Of a stretch of 6,355 nucleotides of DNA, positions 1-5,085 are shown piece by piece. The position numbers were made by a program, and so were the translations under genes. Origin of the DNA: Eubacteriales bacterium (GTDB lineage Bacteria; Bacillota; Clostridia; Christensenellales; CAG-138); the NCBI GenBank assembly GCA_028701165.1, contig JAQVRG010000097.1:1-6355 (forward strand), in the 5' to 3' direction. Under the pieces are notes generated by a model. The model was not told where the DNA came from, made no database searches, and saw nothing but the letters and a program-made list of their open reading frames with translations. The number at the start of each line of letters is the position of its first letter. The first letter of the stretch is position 1.

Positions 1-759
1 CTGCTGGTGGATACCTACGACACGCTTAGAAGCGGCGTGCCCAACGCCATCAAGGTGTTTGACGAGCTGCGTGCACAGGGTCATGAGCCCGTGGGAATCC
101 GCTTGGACAGCGGCGACTTGGCGTATCTTTCCAAAAAGGCGCGCATCATGCTGGATGAGGCGGGTTATCCGAACGTGGGCATCTGCGCTTCCAGCGACCT
201 TGACGAGATGGTGATACGGGATCTGAAAATACAGGGCGCGAAGATCGATTCGTGGGGCGTGGGTACAAAGCTGATCACCTCCGCCGATAACCCGGCGCTG
301 GGCGGCGTATATAAGATGTCCGCCGAGATCGTAAACGGCGTGACCATCCCCAAGATCAAGCTGAGCGAAAACGTGGAAAAGCTGACCAACCCGGGCTATA
401 AAAAGGTGTTCCGCCTGTATAACAAAAAGGGGATGGCCGTAGCCGACCTGATCGCGCTGAACGAGGAAACGCTCGATACGTCAAAGCCCCTGCGCTTGTA
501 TCACCCCGAGCAGACCTACAAGAGCATGGTGGTGGAGGATTTTACCGTGCGCGAGCTTCTTGTGCCGCTCTTTATCGACGGCAAGCAGATGTATACGCCT
601 CCCACGGTCATGGAGATGCAGGCTTACTGCAAGCGTGAGCTTGCCACGCTTTATGAGGAGAGCAAGCGCACGCTGAACCCGCACGCCTATAAGGTGGATA
701 TTTCGGACAAGCTGTACGACTTGAAGAAGGAGCTTATCAACAAGAACAGGGAATTATGA
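1..759 (+). CDS. pncB: Nicotinate phosphoribosyltransferase, C-terminal half (5' end outside window)
   Basis: This enzyme makes nicotinate mononucleotide from nicotinate and PRPP (with ATP) in the cytoplasm, the first step of Preiss-Handler NAD salvage. The frame is open from base 1, and 252 codons are visible of an enzyme that is usually about 480-490 residues in Bacillota, so roughly half is missing. Recognisable blocks are VDTYDT at residues 3-8, RLDSGD at 34-39, a SSDLDE segment, and the phosphate-binding GVGT at 86-89 followed by an ITSADNPALGGVYKM-like stretch. The C-terminus carries the family's YTPPTVMEMQ region and a basic helical tail. The frame is intact to TGA, with no frameshift. 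The stop overlaps the next start by ATGA, so the downstream lipoprotein gene is probably cotranscribed and translationally coupled. No promoter is visible because the gene start lies outside the window. The family assignment is firm. Confidence 0.95.
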   Translation: MLVDTYDTLRSGVPNAIKVFDELRAQGHEPVGIRLDSGDLAYLSKKARIMLDEAGYPNVGICASSDLDEMVIRDLKIQGAKIDSWGVGTKLITSADNPALGGVYKMSAEIVNGVTIPKIKLSENVEKLTNPGYKKVFRLYNKKGMAVADLIALNEETLDTSKPLRLYHPEQTYKSMVVEDFTVRELLVPLFIDGKQMYTPPTVMEMQAYCKRELATLYEESKRTLNPHAYKVDISDKLYDLKKELINKNREL

Positions 760-1277
760 AAAGAATCGCCGTTTGCATCGGAATCATGCTGTGTATGCTG
801 CTGTGCGGGTGCGTCCACGACGAACCGGTGCTGATGCCCGTTTATACGCTACCGATAGAGCCAACGCCCACGCCGGCGCCTACGCTCGCGCCTACGCCCA
901 CCGCCGCGCCTACGCCTTCCCCCACGCCGCTTATCGACGTGACGGGCGTGGATATCGAGGAGGTGGATCATTTCAGGCGGTATCTGCATTTTCGCAATAT
1001 TCAGGTCTATGAACAATGCGAGGATACCTTTGTGGACGCGCTGCTCGTCAACGACTACCCGCTGCCGCTTATGTGCGCGGCGACGGTGACGTTCTATGAG
1101 CAAGAGGGCGGCGAGACCATCGCGGAGGGCAAGCTGCAAACGCGGGACGGCGAGTATGTTTTGCTGCTGCAGCCGGGGGAAACCACCGTATATGCGCAGA
1201 TCGATACCGATATGCGGCTTACGGATATGCCCTTTGCGCTCGCTTTTGACGCGTCGCTCGGCGTATTACCCGCCTAA
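756..1277 (+). CDS. Small Pro/Thr-stalked lipoprotein of unknown function
   Basis: I do not recognise this 173-residue protein beyond its architecture. Residues 1-18 form a short signal peptide (MKR, then a hydrophobic stretch) ending in a lipobox-like LCG before Cys19, which predicts lipidation and anchoring on the outer face of the membrane. Residues 36-58 are a Pro/Thr/Ala stalk of repeating TP and AP units. Residues about 60-173 look like a small beta-rich domain, with a segment reading ATVTFYEQEGG, then IAEGK, then LLLQPGETT. That pattern resembles FxLYD-type extracellular beta-sandwich domains, but this is a weak inference. The start is set by the ATGA overlap with pncB; only a weak AGGGA lies upstream, so expression probably depends on translational coupling. 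The 3' end overlaps the convergent SPOR gene by 12 bp, and no terminator is seen. The reading frame and lipoprotein call are solid; the function is unknown. Confidence 0.85.
   Translation: MKRIAVCIGIMLCMLLCGCVHDEPVLMPVYTLPIEPTPTPAPTLAPTPTAAPTPSPTPLIDVTGVDIEEVDHFRRYLHFRNIQVYEQCEDTFVDALLVNDYPLPLMCAATVTFYEQEGGETIAEGKLQTRDGEYVLLLQPGETTVYAQIDTDMRLTDMPFALAFDASLGVLPA
861..929 (+). repeat. Degenerate Pro/Thr codon repeat (lipoprotein stalk)
   Basis: Imperfect repetition of CCTACGC/CCCACGC-type units encodes the TP/AP stalk, residues 36-58 of the lipoprotein. Units vary in sequence and spacing, so it is a low-complexity coding repeat rather than a clean microsatellite. The third-base bias and period explain the Ala/Tyr/Arg-rich shadow frames on both strands here. 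Confidence 0.7.
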
Positions 1278-2180
1278 GCTTTTCATGAAAGCCGCGTAGC
1301 GATCCGTTACGTTAAGCTGTGCATATTTTAATTCCGCCGCGAAGGCCGACGTATCCGTAGCGTCGCTCTGCGCGGCCTTTTCTATGGCGGCAAGCGCGTC
1401 GTTATAGCAGGAGAGAAGAGAGGAAAGCGTCGCCTGTTCCCCTTCGTAGCTGCCAAGCAGCGCCATATCCGTCCGCAGTGACTGTGCGATACGCGTAACC
1501 TCCGCCTTGCCCTCGTCAACGCCCAAACCGCCCTTATCAAAGGCGAGAACGCAATCCGTCAACGCCGCTTGCGCATCGGCGATCGCGCGAAAGCCCGCGC
1601 GCACTTCCTCAAGCTGCGTTTCCTGCGCGCTGACGCGATAGGTGGCGGCGTCGGTGGAAAAGGTATAGAGCGCGCAGTCCACGCCCTGCTCCACAAGCCT
1701 GTCCTTAACGCTGCGTGCGTCGGCTTCTTGGGCATATCCCGCCGCGATGACCCGATAGCGGTCCGCATCCTTGAGAACATACCCGCCGCCGCCGAGCTTT
1801 TTAAGCTGCGCCGACTGCGCCGCGGCGTTTTCCGCGGAGGCGTATACGCCCATCTGCAAGGCGTAACAGGTAACGGCGGGCAGCGTCATATCCGCGTCGA
1901 CGGCTTTTTTGGACGTATCAAGCGCTACCTGCATCCCGGCAGCCGTTTCGGTTTCCGCCGCCGGCTGCGCCTCCTCCGCTTTTTCGGGCTTTAGCCGCTC
2001 CACGGCGGAAAATACGGGCACGACCACATTCTGCGCGATCCAAGTGCCTGCGGCGGAGGCGGATACGAGATATACGATCGCCGCCACCATGCAGATCGCA
2101 ACAAAGGCGCGTCCCGCCTCGCCTGTGCCGCTTGCGGCGCGCCGCGCCGCCTTCCGTCGTCTGTTTCGTTTGTATTCCAT
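1266..2180 (-). CDS. Single-pass membrane protein with extracytoplasmic SPOR domain
   Basis: This is a 304-residue protein. Residues 1-24 are a very basic cytoplasmic tail (several Arg/Lys clusters). Residues about 25-46 form one transmembrane helix (FVAICMVAAIVYLVSASAA), giving N-in topology. Residues about 60-100 are an Ala/Glu/Pro-rich linker. Residues about 104-174 match a SPOR domain: YALQMGVY opens the first strand, a helix with AAAQSAQLKKLG follows, then YRVIAAGY, a second helix, and a final strand. SPOR domains typically bind denuded peptidoglycan glycans at division or sporulation septa, so a cell-envelope role is inferred. Residues about 175-304 are predicted alpha-helical with no family I recognise. 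The ATG at 2180 is chosen because AGGAGG lies 10 nt upstream; an upstream GTG at 2231 lacks this support. The gene follows the rnpB terminator on the same strand with about 130 bp between. I see no convincing promoter there. Domain call good, precise role unknown. Confidence 0.85.
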   Translation of the reverse strand: MEYKRNRRRKAARRAASGTGEAGRAFVAICMVAAIVYLVSASAAGTWIAQNVVVPVFSAVERLKPEKAEEAQPAAETETAAGMQVALDTSKKAVDADMTLPAVTCYALQMGVYASAENAAAQSAQLKKLGGGGYVLKDADRYRVIAAGYAQEADARSVKDRLVEQGVDCALYTFSTDAATYRVSAQETQLEEVRAGFRAIADAQAALTDCVLAFDKGGLGVDEGKAEVTRIAQSLRTDMALLGSYEGEQATLSSLLSCYNDALAAIEKAAQSDATDTSAFAAELKYAQLNVTDRYAAFMKSLGG

Positions 2181-2190
2181 AGTGAGCCCG

Positions 2191-2196
2191 CCTCCT
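2191..2196 (-). promoter_or_regulatory. Shine-Dalgarno AGGAGG that fixes the SPOR gene start
   Basis: A perfect AGGAGG on the minus strand lies 10 nt before ATG 2180. It decides in favour of this start over the in-frame GTG at 2231, which would add 17 residues ahead of the basic cytoplasmic tail. Confidence 0.8.
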
Positions 2197-2313
2197 AAAC
2201 ATTTCATAGTATTTCTATGTAGCGCCCGCACCGAAAATGCCTGCCGTTTGCGGCGTGCTCCATTCTGACACGGCTGCCAACTTTATGCTGTGCGGGAGAC
2301 GGAATGCGCATAT

Positions 2314-2348
2314 AAAAACGACGGCCAAGGTCGAAATGACCTTGGCCG
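2314..2348 (-). terminator. Rho-independent terminator after rnpB
   Basis: A perfect 11-bp GC-rich stem (2338-2348 with 2322-2332) closes a 5-nt loop, and on the minus strand is followed after 3 nt by TTTTT (2318-2314). It lies about 9 nt beyond the mature 3' end of the RNase P RNA. There is no T-run on the plus side, so it works only for leftward transcription. It should end the trmK-to-rnpB unit and separate it from the SPOR gene. Confidence 0.9.
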
Positions 2349-2572
2349 ATAAAAAGATGCGAGCAAGCCGTAAGCCGGGTTCTGTCCGGATCCTTGCGGA
2401 TCCTGCGTGACCATCTATCTAGGCCTGCCGTTGCCGGCAGGCTCAAGCGATTATCGAGAGCGTGACGGGCCGCCATTGAATGCTCTCATTCCAATCTTGC
2501 ACCGGGTGGGGTTTACATGACGGACAAGTCGCCAAGCCGTCGGTGAGCTCTTACCTCGCCTTTCCATCCTTA

Positions 2573-2592
2573 CCCCGCTTGCGCGGGGCGGT
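2573..2592. repeat. 20-bp repeat inside rnpB, copy 1 (P12)
   Basis: On the plus strand this reads CCCCGCTTGCGCGGGGCGGT. It matches 2673-2692 at 18 of 20 bases, exactly 100 bp away in the same orientation. Each copy contains a self-complementary 6-bp GC stem; this one folds as helix P12 with a GCAA tetraloop in the RNA. Confidence 0.8.
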
Positions 2593-2672
2593 GTCTCTCT
2601 GTTGCACTTTCCCTGAAGTCGCCTTCGCCGGACGTTATCCGGCACCCTGCCCTATGGAGCCCGGACTTTCCT

Positions 2673-2692
2673 CCCCGCTTTGGCGGGGCGGT
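2673..2692. repeat. 20-bp repeat inside rnpB, copy 2 (P3)
   Basis: On the plus strand this reads CCCCGCTTTGGCGGGGCGGT. It differs from the 2573-2592 copy only in the two loop bases and forms helix P3 just before CR-I. In the RNA the two helices can each fold locally or, in principle, cross-pair. Confidence 0.8.
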
Positions 2693-2732
2693 CACGTAGC
2701 TTACTCGCAAAACGTTATGCTGTTTTCAAATA

Positions 2733-3452
2733 TCAAATGTAGAGGATGCGCCCACAATTTTCGCATTCCACAAGGGAATCCGAGGACGCGACCCTTTTGA
2801 CGACCGACGTGGGCAGCGACATGTTACAGCCCGCGCACTGGTTGTTTTCCACCTTGGCGATGGGGTTTGGATAGTGTGTTTTCACCACGTCGTATTTCTT
2901 TAAAAACGCGGGATCGACCAGCGTACGCGCTTTTTTGACCTCCGCCTGCAAGGCCTGCACCTCGGGCTTTGCCGCGTCCGCCTCCTGCTCGCACACGATG
3001 CGCACGGCGTCATATTCCTTCTTGGCCTTATTGGCTTTGGCGTTGACGTTTTTATAGTCTGCCATCGCCTTTTCGATCCATTCAAGGGTTTCAAATAGCT
3101 CCCGGCGCGCGCCGGTGATCTTATCCACCAAGGCTTCCATGGCGCGGCGCGATTCCGTCATTTCCGCGGCGGTGCACTCCTCGTCCTTCTCCATGATCTC
3201 GAATTCGCCCGCTTCCAGCTCATACTGATGCTGCAATTCGTCAAAAAGGGCGGAAACCCTGTCAACGGCGGCTTTGCGGTTCTCGATCTGGCTTTGGGTA
3301 GCCTTGATCTGCGATTGCTGCTCGCTCAAAAAGCTGTGCAGCTTATTCAGACGCTGCCGCTGCGGTGTGGTTTTGATGCGGTTTTCAAGCTGATCCAGCT
3401 TTTGCACGGCTTCATGGTATTTCCACAGTGCTTCAAGTTTGTTACTGCTCAT
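2733..3452 (-). CDS. Coiled-coil protein with C-terminal C4 zinc ribbon (CdsZ/FlgZ-like family)
   Basis: This 239-residue protein belongs to the widespread bacterial family of long antiparallel coiled coil plus C4 zinc ribbon. Residues about 5-190 are almost entirely charged heptad-like helix with many Glu, Lys and Gln and no membrane segment. The ribbon follows, with C206-A-G-C209 and C230-E-N-C233 as the four zinc ligands and the family's NxSLPTSVV-like segment between them, ending GRILYI. Known relatives include Helicobacter HP0958 and chlamydial CT398, linked to flagellar or type III secretion and RNA/sigma-54 interactions, but those roles cannot be transferred here. The start ATG 3452 has AAGGAG 11 nt upstream (3469-3464). 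The gene sits 37 bp after the Nif3-like gene and about 22 bp before rnpB on the same strand, so cotranscription is likely. Function in Clostridia is unclear. Confidence 0.9.
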   Translation of the reverse strand: MSSNKLEALWKYHEAVQKLDQLENRIKTTPQRQRLNKLHSFLSEQQSQIKATQSQIENRKAAVDRVSALFDELQHQYELEAGEFEIMEKDEECTAAEMTESRRAMEALVDKITGARRELFETLEWIEKAMADYKNVNAKANKAKKEYDAVRIVCEQEADAAKPEVQALQAEVKKARTLVDPAFLKKYDVVKTHYPNPIAKVENNQCAGCNMSLPTSVVKRVASSDSLVECENCGRILYI

Positions 3453-3489
3453 GTTTCCATACGCTCCTTCTTCGAGGCTGCGCCGGAGG

Positions 3490-4254
3490 TTACAGGCCTT
3501 TTAGGCATGCGCCCTCCAAACACGTTACCTTATATTGTACATCATTTGTTAGCGCTTGTAAACGCTGCGCTAAGGGTTGGAGCACCACGCGCTCCGTTTC
3601 GTAATGCCCCGCCACGATCACGTTGAGTCCGGCCTGCCGCGCCCAAAGCGCGCGGTCATGGCTCAATTCGCCGGTCACGAAGGTATCCGCGCCCGCCGCG
3701 GCCGCCGCCGGAAGATCGCTCCCGCCGGCTCCGCCAAGGATGGCTACGCGGGATACGGCCGCCTCCGCGCTGCCGCTGTAGCGTACGGTCGTGCGCAGGG
3801 TTTTCTGCACAAAGGCCGCGAAAGCGGCCAAATCGGCAAAGCCTTCCACGCGGCCTACGCGGCCGATTCCGTCCAATGGCAGCGGCTGCGTATCCGTGAC
3901 GCGGAGAACGCGCGCCAGCTGGTCGTTCACACCGCCCTGCACCGCGTCAAGATTGGTGTGCGCCGCGAACAGGCCGATACCGTGACGGATAAGCTGATAG
4001 GCGGCGGCGGTATCCGGATCGTCGGGCAGGATGCGCCGTACGGGGTTCCAAAACAGCGGATGATGCGTAAGCAAAAGGTCGGCTTGATAATCGACGGCTT
4101 CGCCTACCGTAACGGCTGTGGCGTCCAGCGCGACGAGCACGCGCTTGATTTCCTGCCGTTCCGTGCCGATGAGCAGGCCGGGGTTATCCCGTTCCCAAGC
4201 GAGCGCCTTGGGCGCGATCTGCTCCATACAGTCCAAAAAATCCGAAAGCTTCAT
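3490..4254 (-). CDS. Nif3-like dinuclear metal centre protein (YbgI/YqfO family)
   Basis: This 254-residue protein belongs to the Nif3/DUF34 family, toroidal hexamers with a two-metal site. Some databases label the family GTP cyclohydrolase 1 type 2, but the cellular role is not settled. All the metal ligands known for E. coli YbgI (H63, H64, D101, H215, E219) have counterparts at almost the same numbers: H64 and H65 in THHPLFW, D103 in AAHTNLDAVQGG, and H217 and E221 in GHYETE. The protein is the compact form. It lacks the inserted PII-like domain of the roughly 370-residue B. subtilis YqfO. The start ATG 4254 has AAGGAG 8 nt upstream (4268-4263), overlaps the trmK stop by ATGA, and gives the family's usual MKLSDFLDCMEQIAP N-terminus; an in-frame ATG at 4302 would add 16 atypical residues. 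Pairing with trmK is conserved in Bacillota (yqfN-yqfO in B. subtilis). Confidence 0.93.
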   Translation of the reverse strand: MKLSDFLDCMEQIAPKALAWERDNPGLLIGTERQEIKRVLVALDATAVTVGEAVDYQADLLLTHHPLFWNPVRRILPDDPDTAAAYQLIRHGIGLFAAHTNLDAVQGGVNDQLARVLRVTDTQPLPLDGIGRVGRVEGFADLAAFAAFVQKTLRTTVRYSGSAEAAVSRVAILGGAGGSDLPAAAAAGADTFVTGELSHDRALWARQAGLNVIVAGHYETERVVLQPLAQRLQALTNDVQYKVTCLEGACLKGL

Positions 4255-4958
4255 GGGTTCATCTCCTTCGCTAAAGCGATCAAAGCATCCGTTTCCTCGC
4301 ATATCTCGCGGAGCTGCGCGGGGTTTTGCCCCTTAGCCCGCGCCTTTTCCAACCGCCGCATGTGACCGTCCCGATAGGCTTGCAGCATGGGCAAAAGCAG
4401 CGGGTCGCGCTTTGTAAAGGACAGCGCGCCGAAGGTATAGTGCTCCGCCGGGAAGCCGGGCGGAAGGGGGCGCGGCGTACCGCTGTACGCGGCGATGATC
4501 TGATAATACCGCCCCGCGTCGAATACGAGCTGCTCGTCACATATCGCATACGCGTTTGCGTAAAGGTACGCGCGCAGCTCCGCCGTACCCCGCATGGGCT
4601 GCATGACGATGCGCCGCGCAGCGCGCGCGACAGCGGCGCCGTCTGCGAGCATGCGGGCGATCAGCTCGCCGCCCATGCCGCAGAAAAACAGCGTGTCCGC
4701 TTCGCCCGGACGCAGTACGGACAGCCCGTTCCCCGCACGCAGCGCAAACGCGTCTTCCAAGCCGCACAGCGCGCGCAGGGATTTGGCCTTTCCCAAGGAC
4801 GCCTCGCTGATGTCCGTGCCGACGGCTTGTGCCGCGCGTCGCTGTTGTAAGAGCCATACGCAGAGCCTGCCGTGGTCACAGCCGATATCGGCCGCCGTTT
4901 CGCCCTCCATTCGCTGGGCGGCGGCGAGCAGACGGGGGCGCAGATGCACGTTCTTCAT
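4251..4958 (-). CDS. trmK: tRNA (adenine22-N1)-methyltransferase TrmK
   Basis: TrmK transfers a methyl group from S-adenosylmethionine to N1 of A22 in the D-loop region of tRNAs in the cytoplasm. The product is 235 residues, close to B. subtilis TrmK (YqfN). The Rossmann-type methyltransferase core shows motif I ADIGCDHG (23-30), the acidic end of strand 2 in GTDIS (47-51), FFCGMGGELIA (GMGG at 94-97), and MQP (119-121). A helical C-terminal region (about 170-235) matches the family's coiled-coil appendage. The start ATG 4958 gives the family-like KNVHLRPRLLAAA N-terminus. No Shine-Dalgarno precedes it. Instead a promoter-like -10 ends 7 nt upstream, suggesting a leaderless message; an in-frame TTG at 4994 would fall in the -35 element. 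First gene of the unit, overlapping the Nif3-like gene by ATGA. Confidence 0.93.
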   Translation of the reverse strand: MKNVHLRPRLLAAAQRMEGETAADIGCDHGRLCVWLLQQRRAAQAVGTDISEASLGKAKSLRALCGLEDAFALRAGNGLSVLRPGEADTLFFCGMGGELIARMLADGAAVARAARRIVMQPMRGTAELRAYLYANAYAICDEQLVFDAGRYYQIIAAYSGTPRPLPPGFPAEHYTFGALSFTKRDPLLLPMLQAYRDGHMRRLEKARAKGQNPAQLREICEETDALIALAKEMNP

Positions 4959-4965
4959 AGCATAA

Positions 4966-4994
4966 AGTATATCGGAAAGAAAACGCAATAGCAA
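4966..4994 (-). promoter_or_regulatory. Sigma-A-type promoter for trmK
   Basis: On the minus strand, TTGCTA (4994-4989, 4 of 6 to TTGACA) is separated by 17 nt from TATACT (4971-4966, 5 of 6 to TATAAT). The expected start point falls at or within two bases of the trmK ATG at 4958. It is divergent to the GH2 promoter in the 127-bp intergenic region. The match is good but not tested. Confidence 0.65.
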
Positions 4995-5014
4995 ATGTTT
5001 CCCCGCGGAATTGA

Positions 5015-5045
5015 CGGCAAATCATGACAAGGGCGGCAATTCATA
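5015..5045 (+). repeat. Direct repeat overlapping the GH2 promoter (possible operator)
   Basis: The sequence CGGCAAATCATG (5015-5026) recurs as CGGCAATTCATA (5034-5045): 10 of 12 identical, same orientation, 19-bp period, close to two DNA turns. The first copy runs into the -35 element and the second fills the spacer between -35 and -10. A regulator contacting one face of the helix is a reasonable inference, but no regulator gene is in view. Confidence 0.45.
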
Positions 5046-5052
5046 GTATAAT
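5024..5052 (+). promoter_or_regulatory. Near-consensus sigma-A promoter for the GH2 gene
   Basis: ATGACA (5024-5029, 5 of 6 to TTGACA), a 17-nt spacer, and a perfect TATAAT (5047-5052) form a strong housekeeping-type promoter. Transcription should start near 5059-5060, giving a leader of about 26 nt before the GH2 start, containing GGAGTGA (5070-5076). Confidence 0.85.
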
Positions 5053-5085
5053 AAAACAACAAATCGTATGGAGTGAAGCGTGCCG

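Larger units (their letters stand above)
2357..2709 (-). ncRNA. rnpB: RNase P RNA, bacterial class A
   Basis: This is the catalytic RNA of RNase P, which with the protein subunit RnpA removes 5' leaders from pre-tRNAs. All five conserved regions are present in order on the minus strand: CR-I GAGGAAAGTCCGGGCTCC (2673-2656), CR-II GCAACAGAGAG (2605-2595), CR-III GGTAAGAGCTCACC (2555-2542), CR-IV (2516-2496, GTAAAC...GGTGCAAG), and CR-V AGATAGATGG (2420-2411) plus ACAGAACCCGGCTTAC (2385-2370). P1 forms between 2708-2699 and 2368-2359 and sets both ends to within a few bases. P4 forms from CR-I and the end of CR-V with the usual bulged U. Hairpins P3 (2688-2673), P12 (2588-2573, GCAA loop) and P18 (GCAA loop) are clear. 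The overall plan follows the E. coli type. The length of about 353 nt is normal. The L15 loop looks atypical (see findings). The 5' end lies about 22 bp beyond the preceding CDS stop, and a terminator follows. Confidence 0.97.

Noticed and set aside
773..1139. Ala/Tyr/Arg-repeat open frames on both strands in the lipoprotein gene
   Set aside because: They are frame-shifted readings of the Pro/Thr stalk repeat; the real frame has a signal peptide and lipobox.
2205..2219. CATAG-TATTT-CTATG inverted repeat upstream of the SPOR gene
   Set aside because: Five-base arms in an AT-rich patch are easily expected by chance, and I see no convincing promoter that it would control.
2181..2231. GTG start at 2231 for the SPOR protein
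   Set aside because: It would add 17 residues without a ribosome site, whereas ATG 2180 has a perfect AGGAGG and begins the basic tail expected before the membrane helix.
2204..2800. Several short open frames on both strands across rnpB
   Set aside because: They cross the conserved regions and helices of the RNase P RNA and have no coding signature.
4255..4302. ATG 4302 start for the Nif3-like protein
   Set aside because: The extension is unlike the family and lies deep in trmK; ATG 4254 has AAGGAG at 8 nt and an ATGA overlap.
3577..4365. Open frame of 262 codons on the plus strand
   Set aside because: Antisense to the Nif3-like gene and the end of trmK, both with intact motifs and ribosome sites or overlap; its product is Arg/Gly/Ala-rich without domain signal.
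5011..5016. TTGACG as the -35 of the GH2 promoter
   Set aside because: It is 30 nt from TATAAT, too far; ATGACA at 5024-5029 gives the ideal 17-nt spacer.
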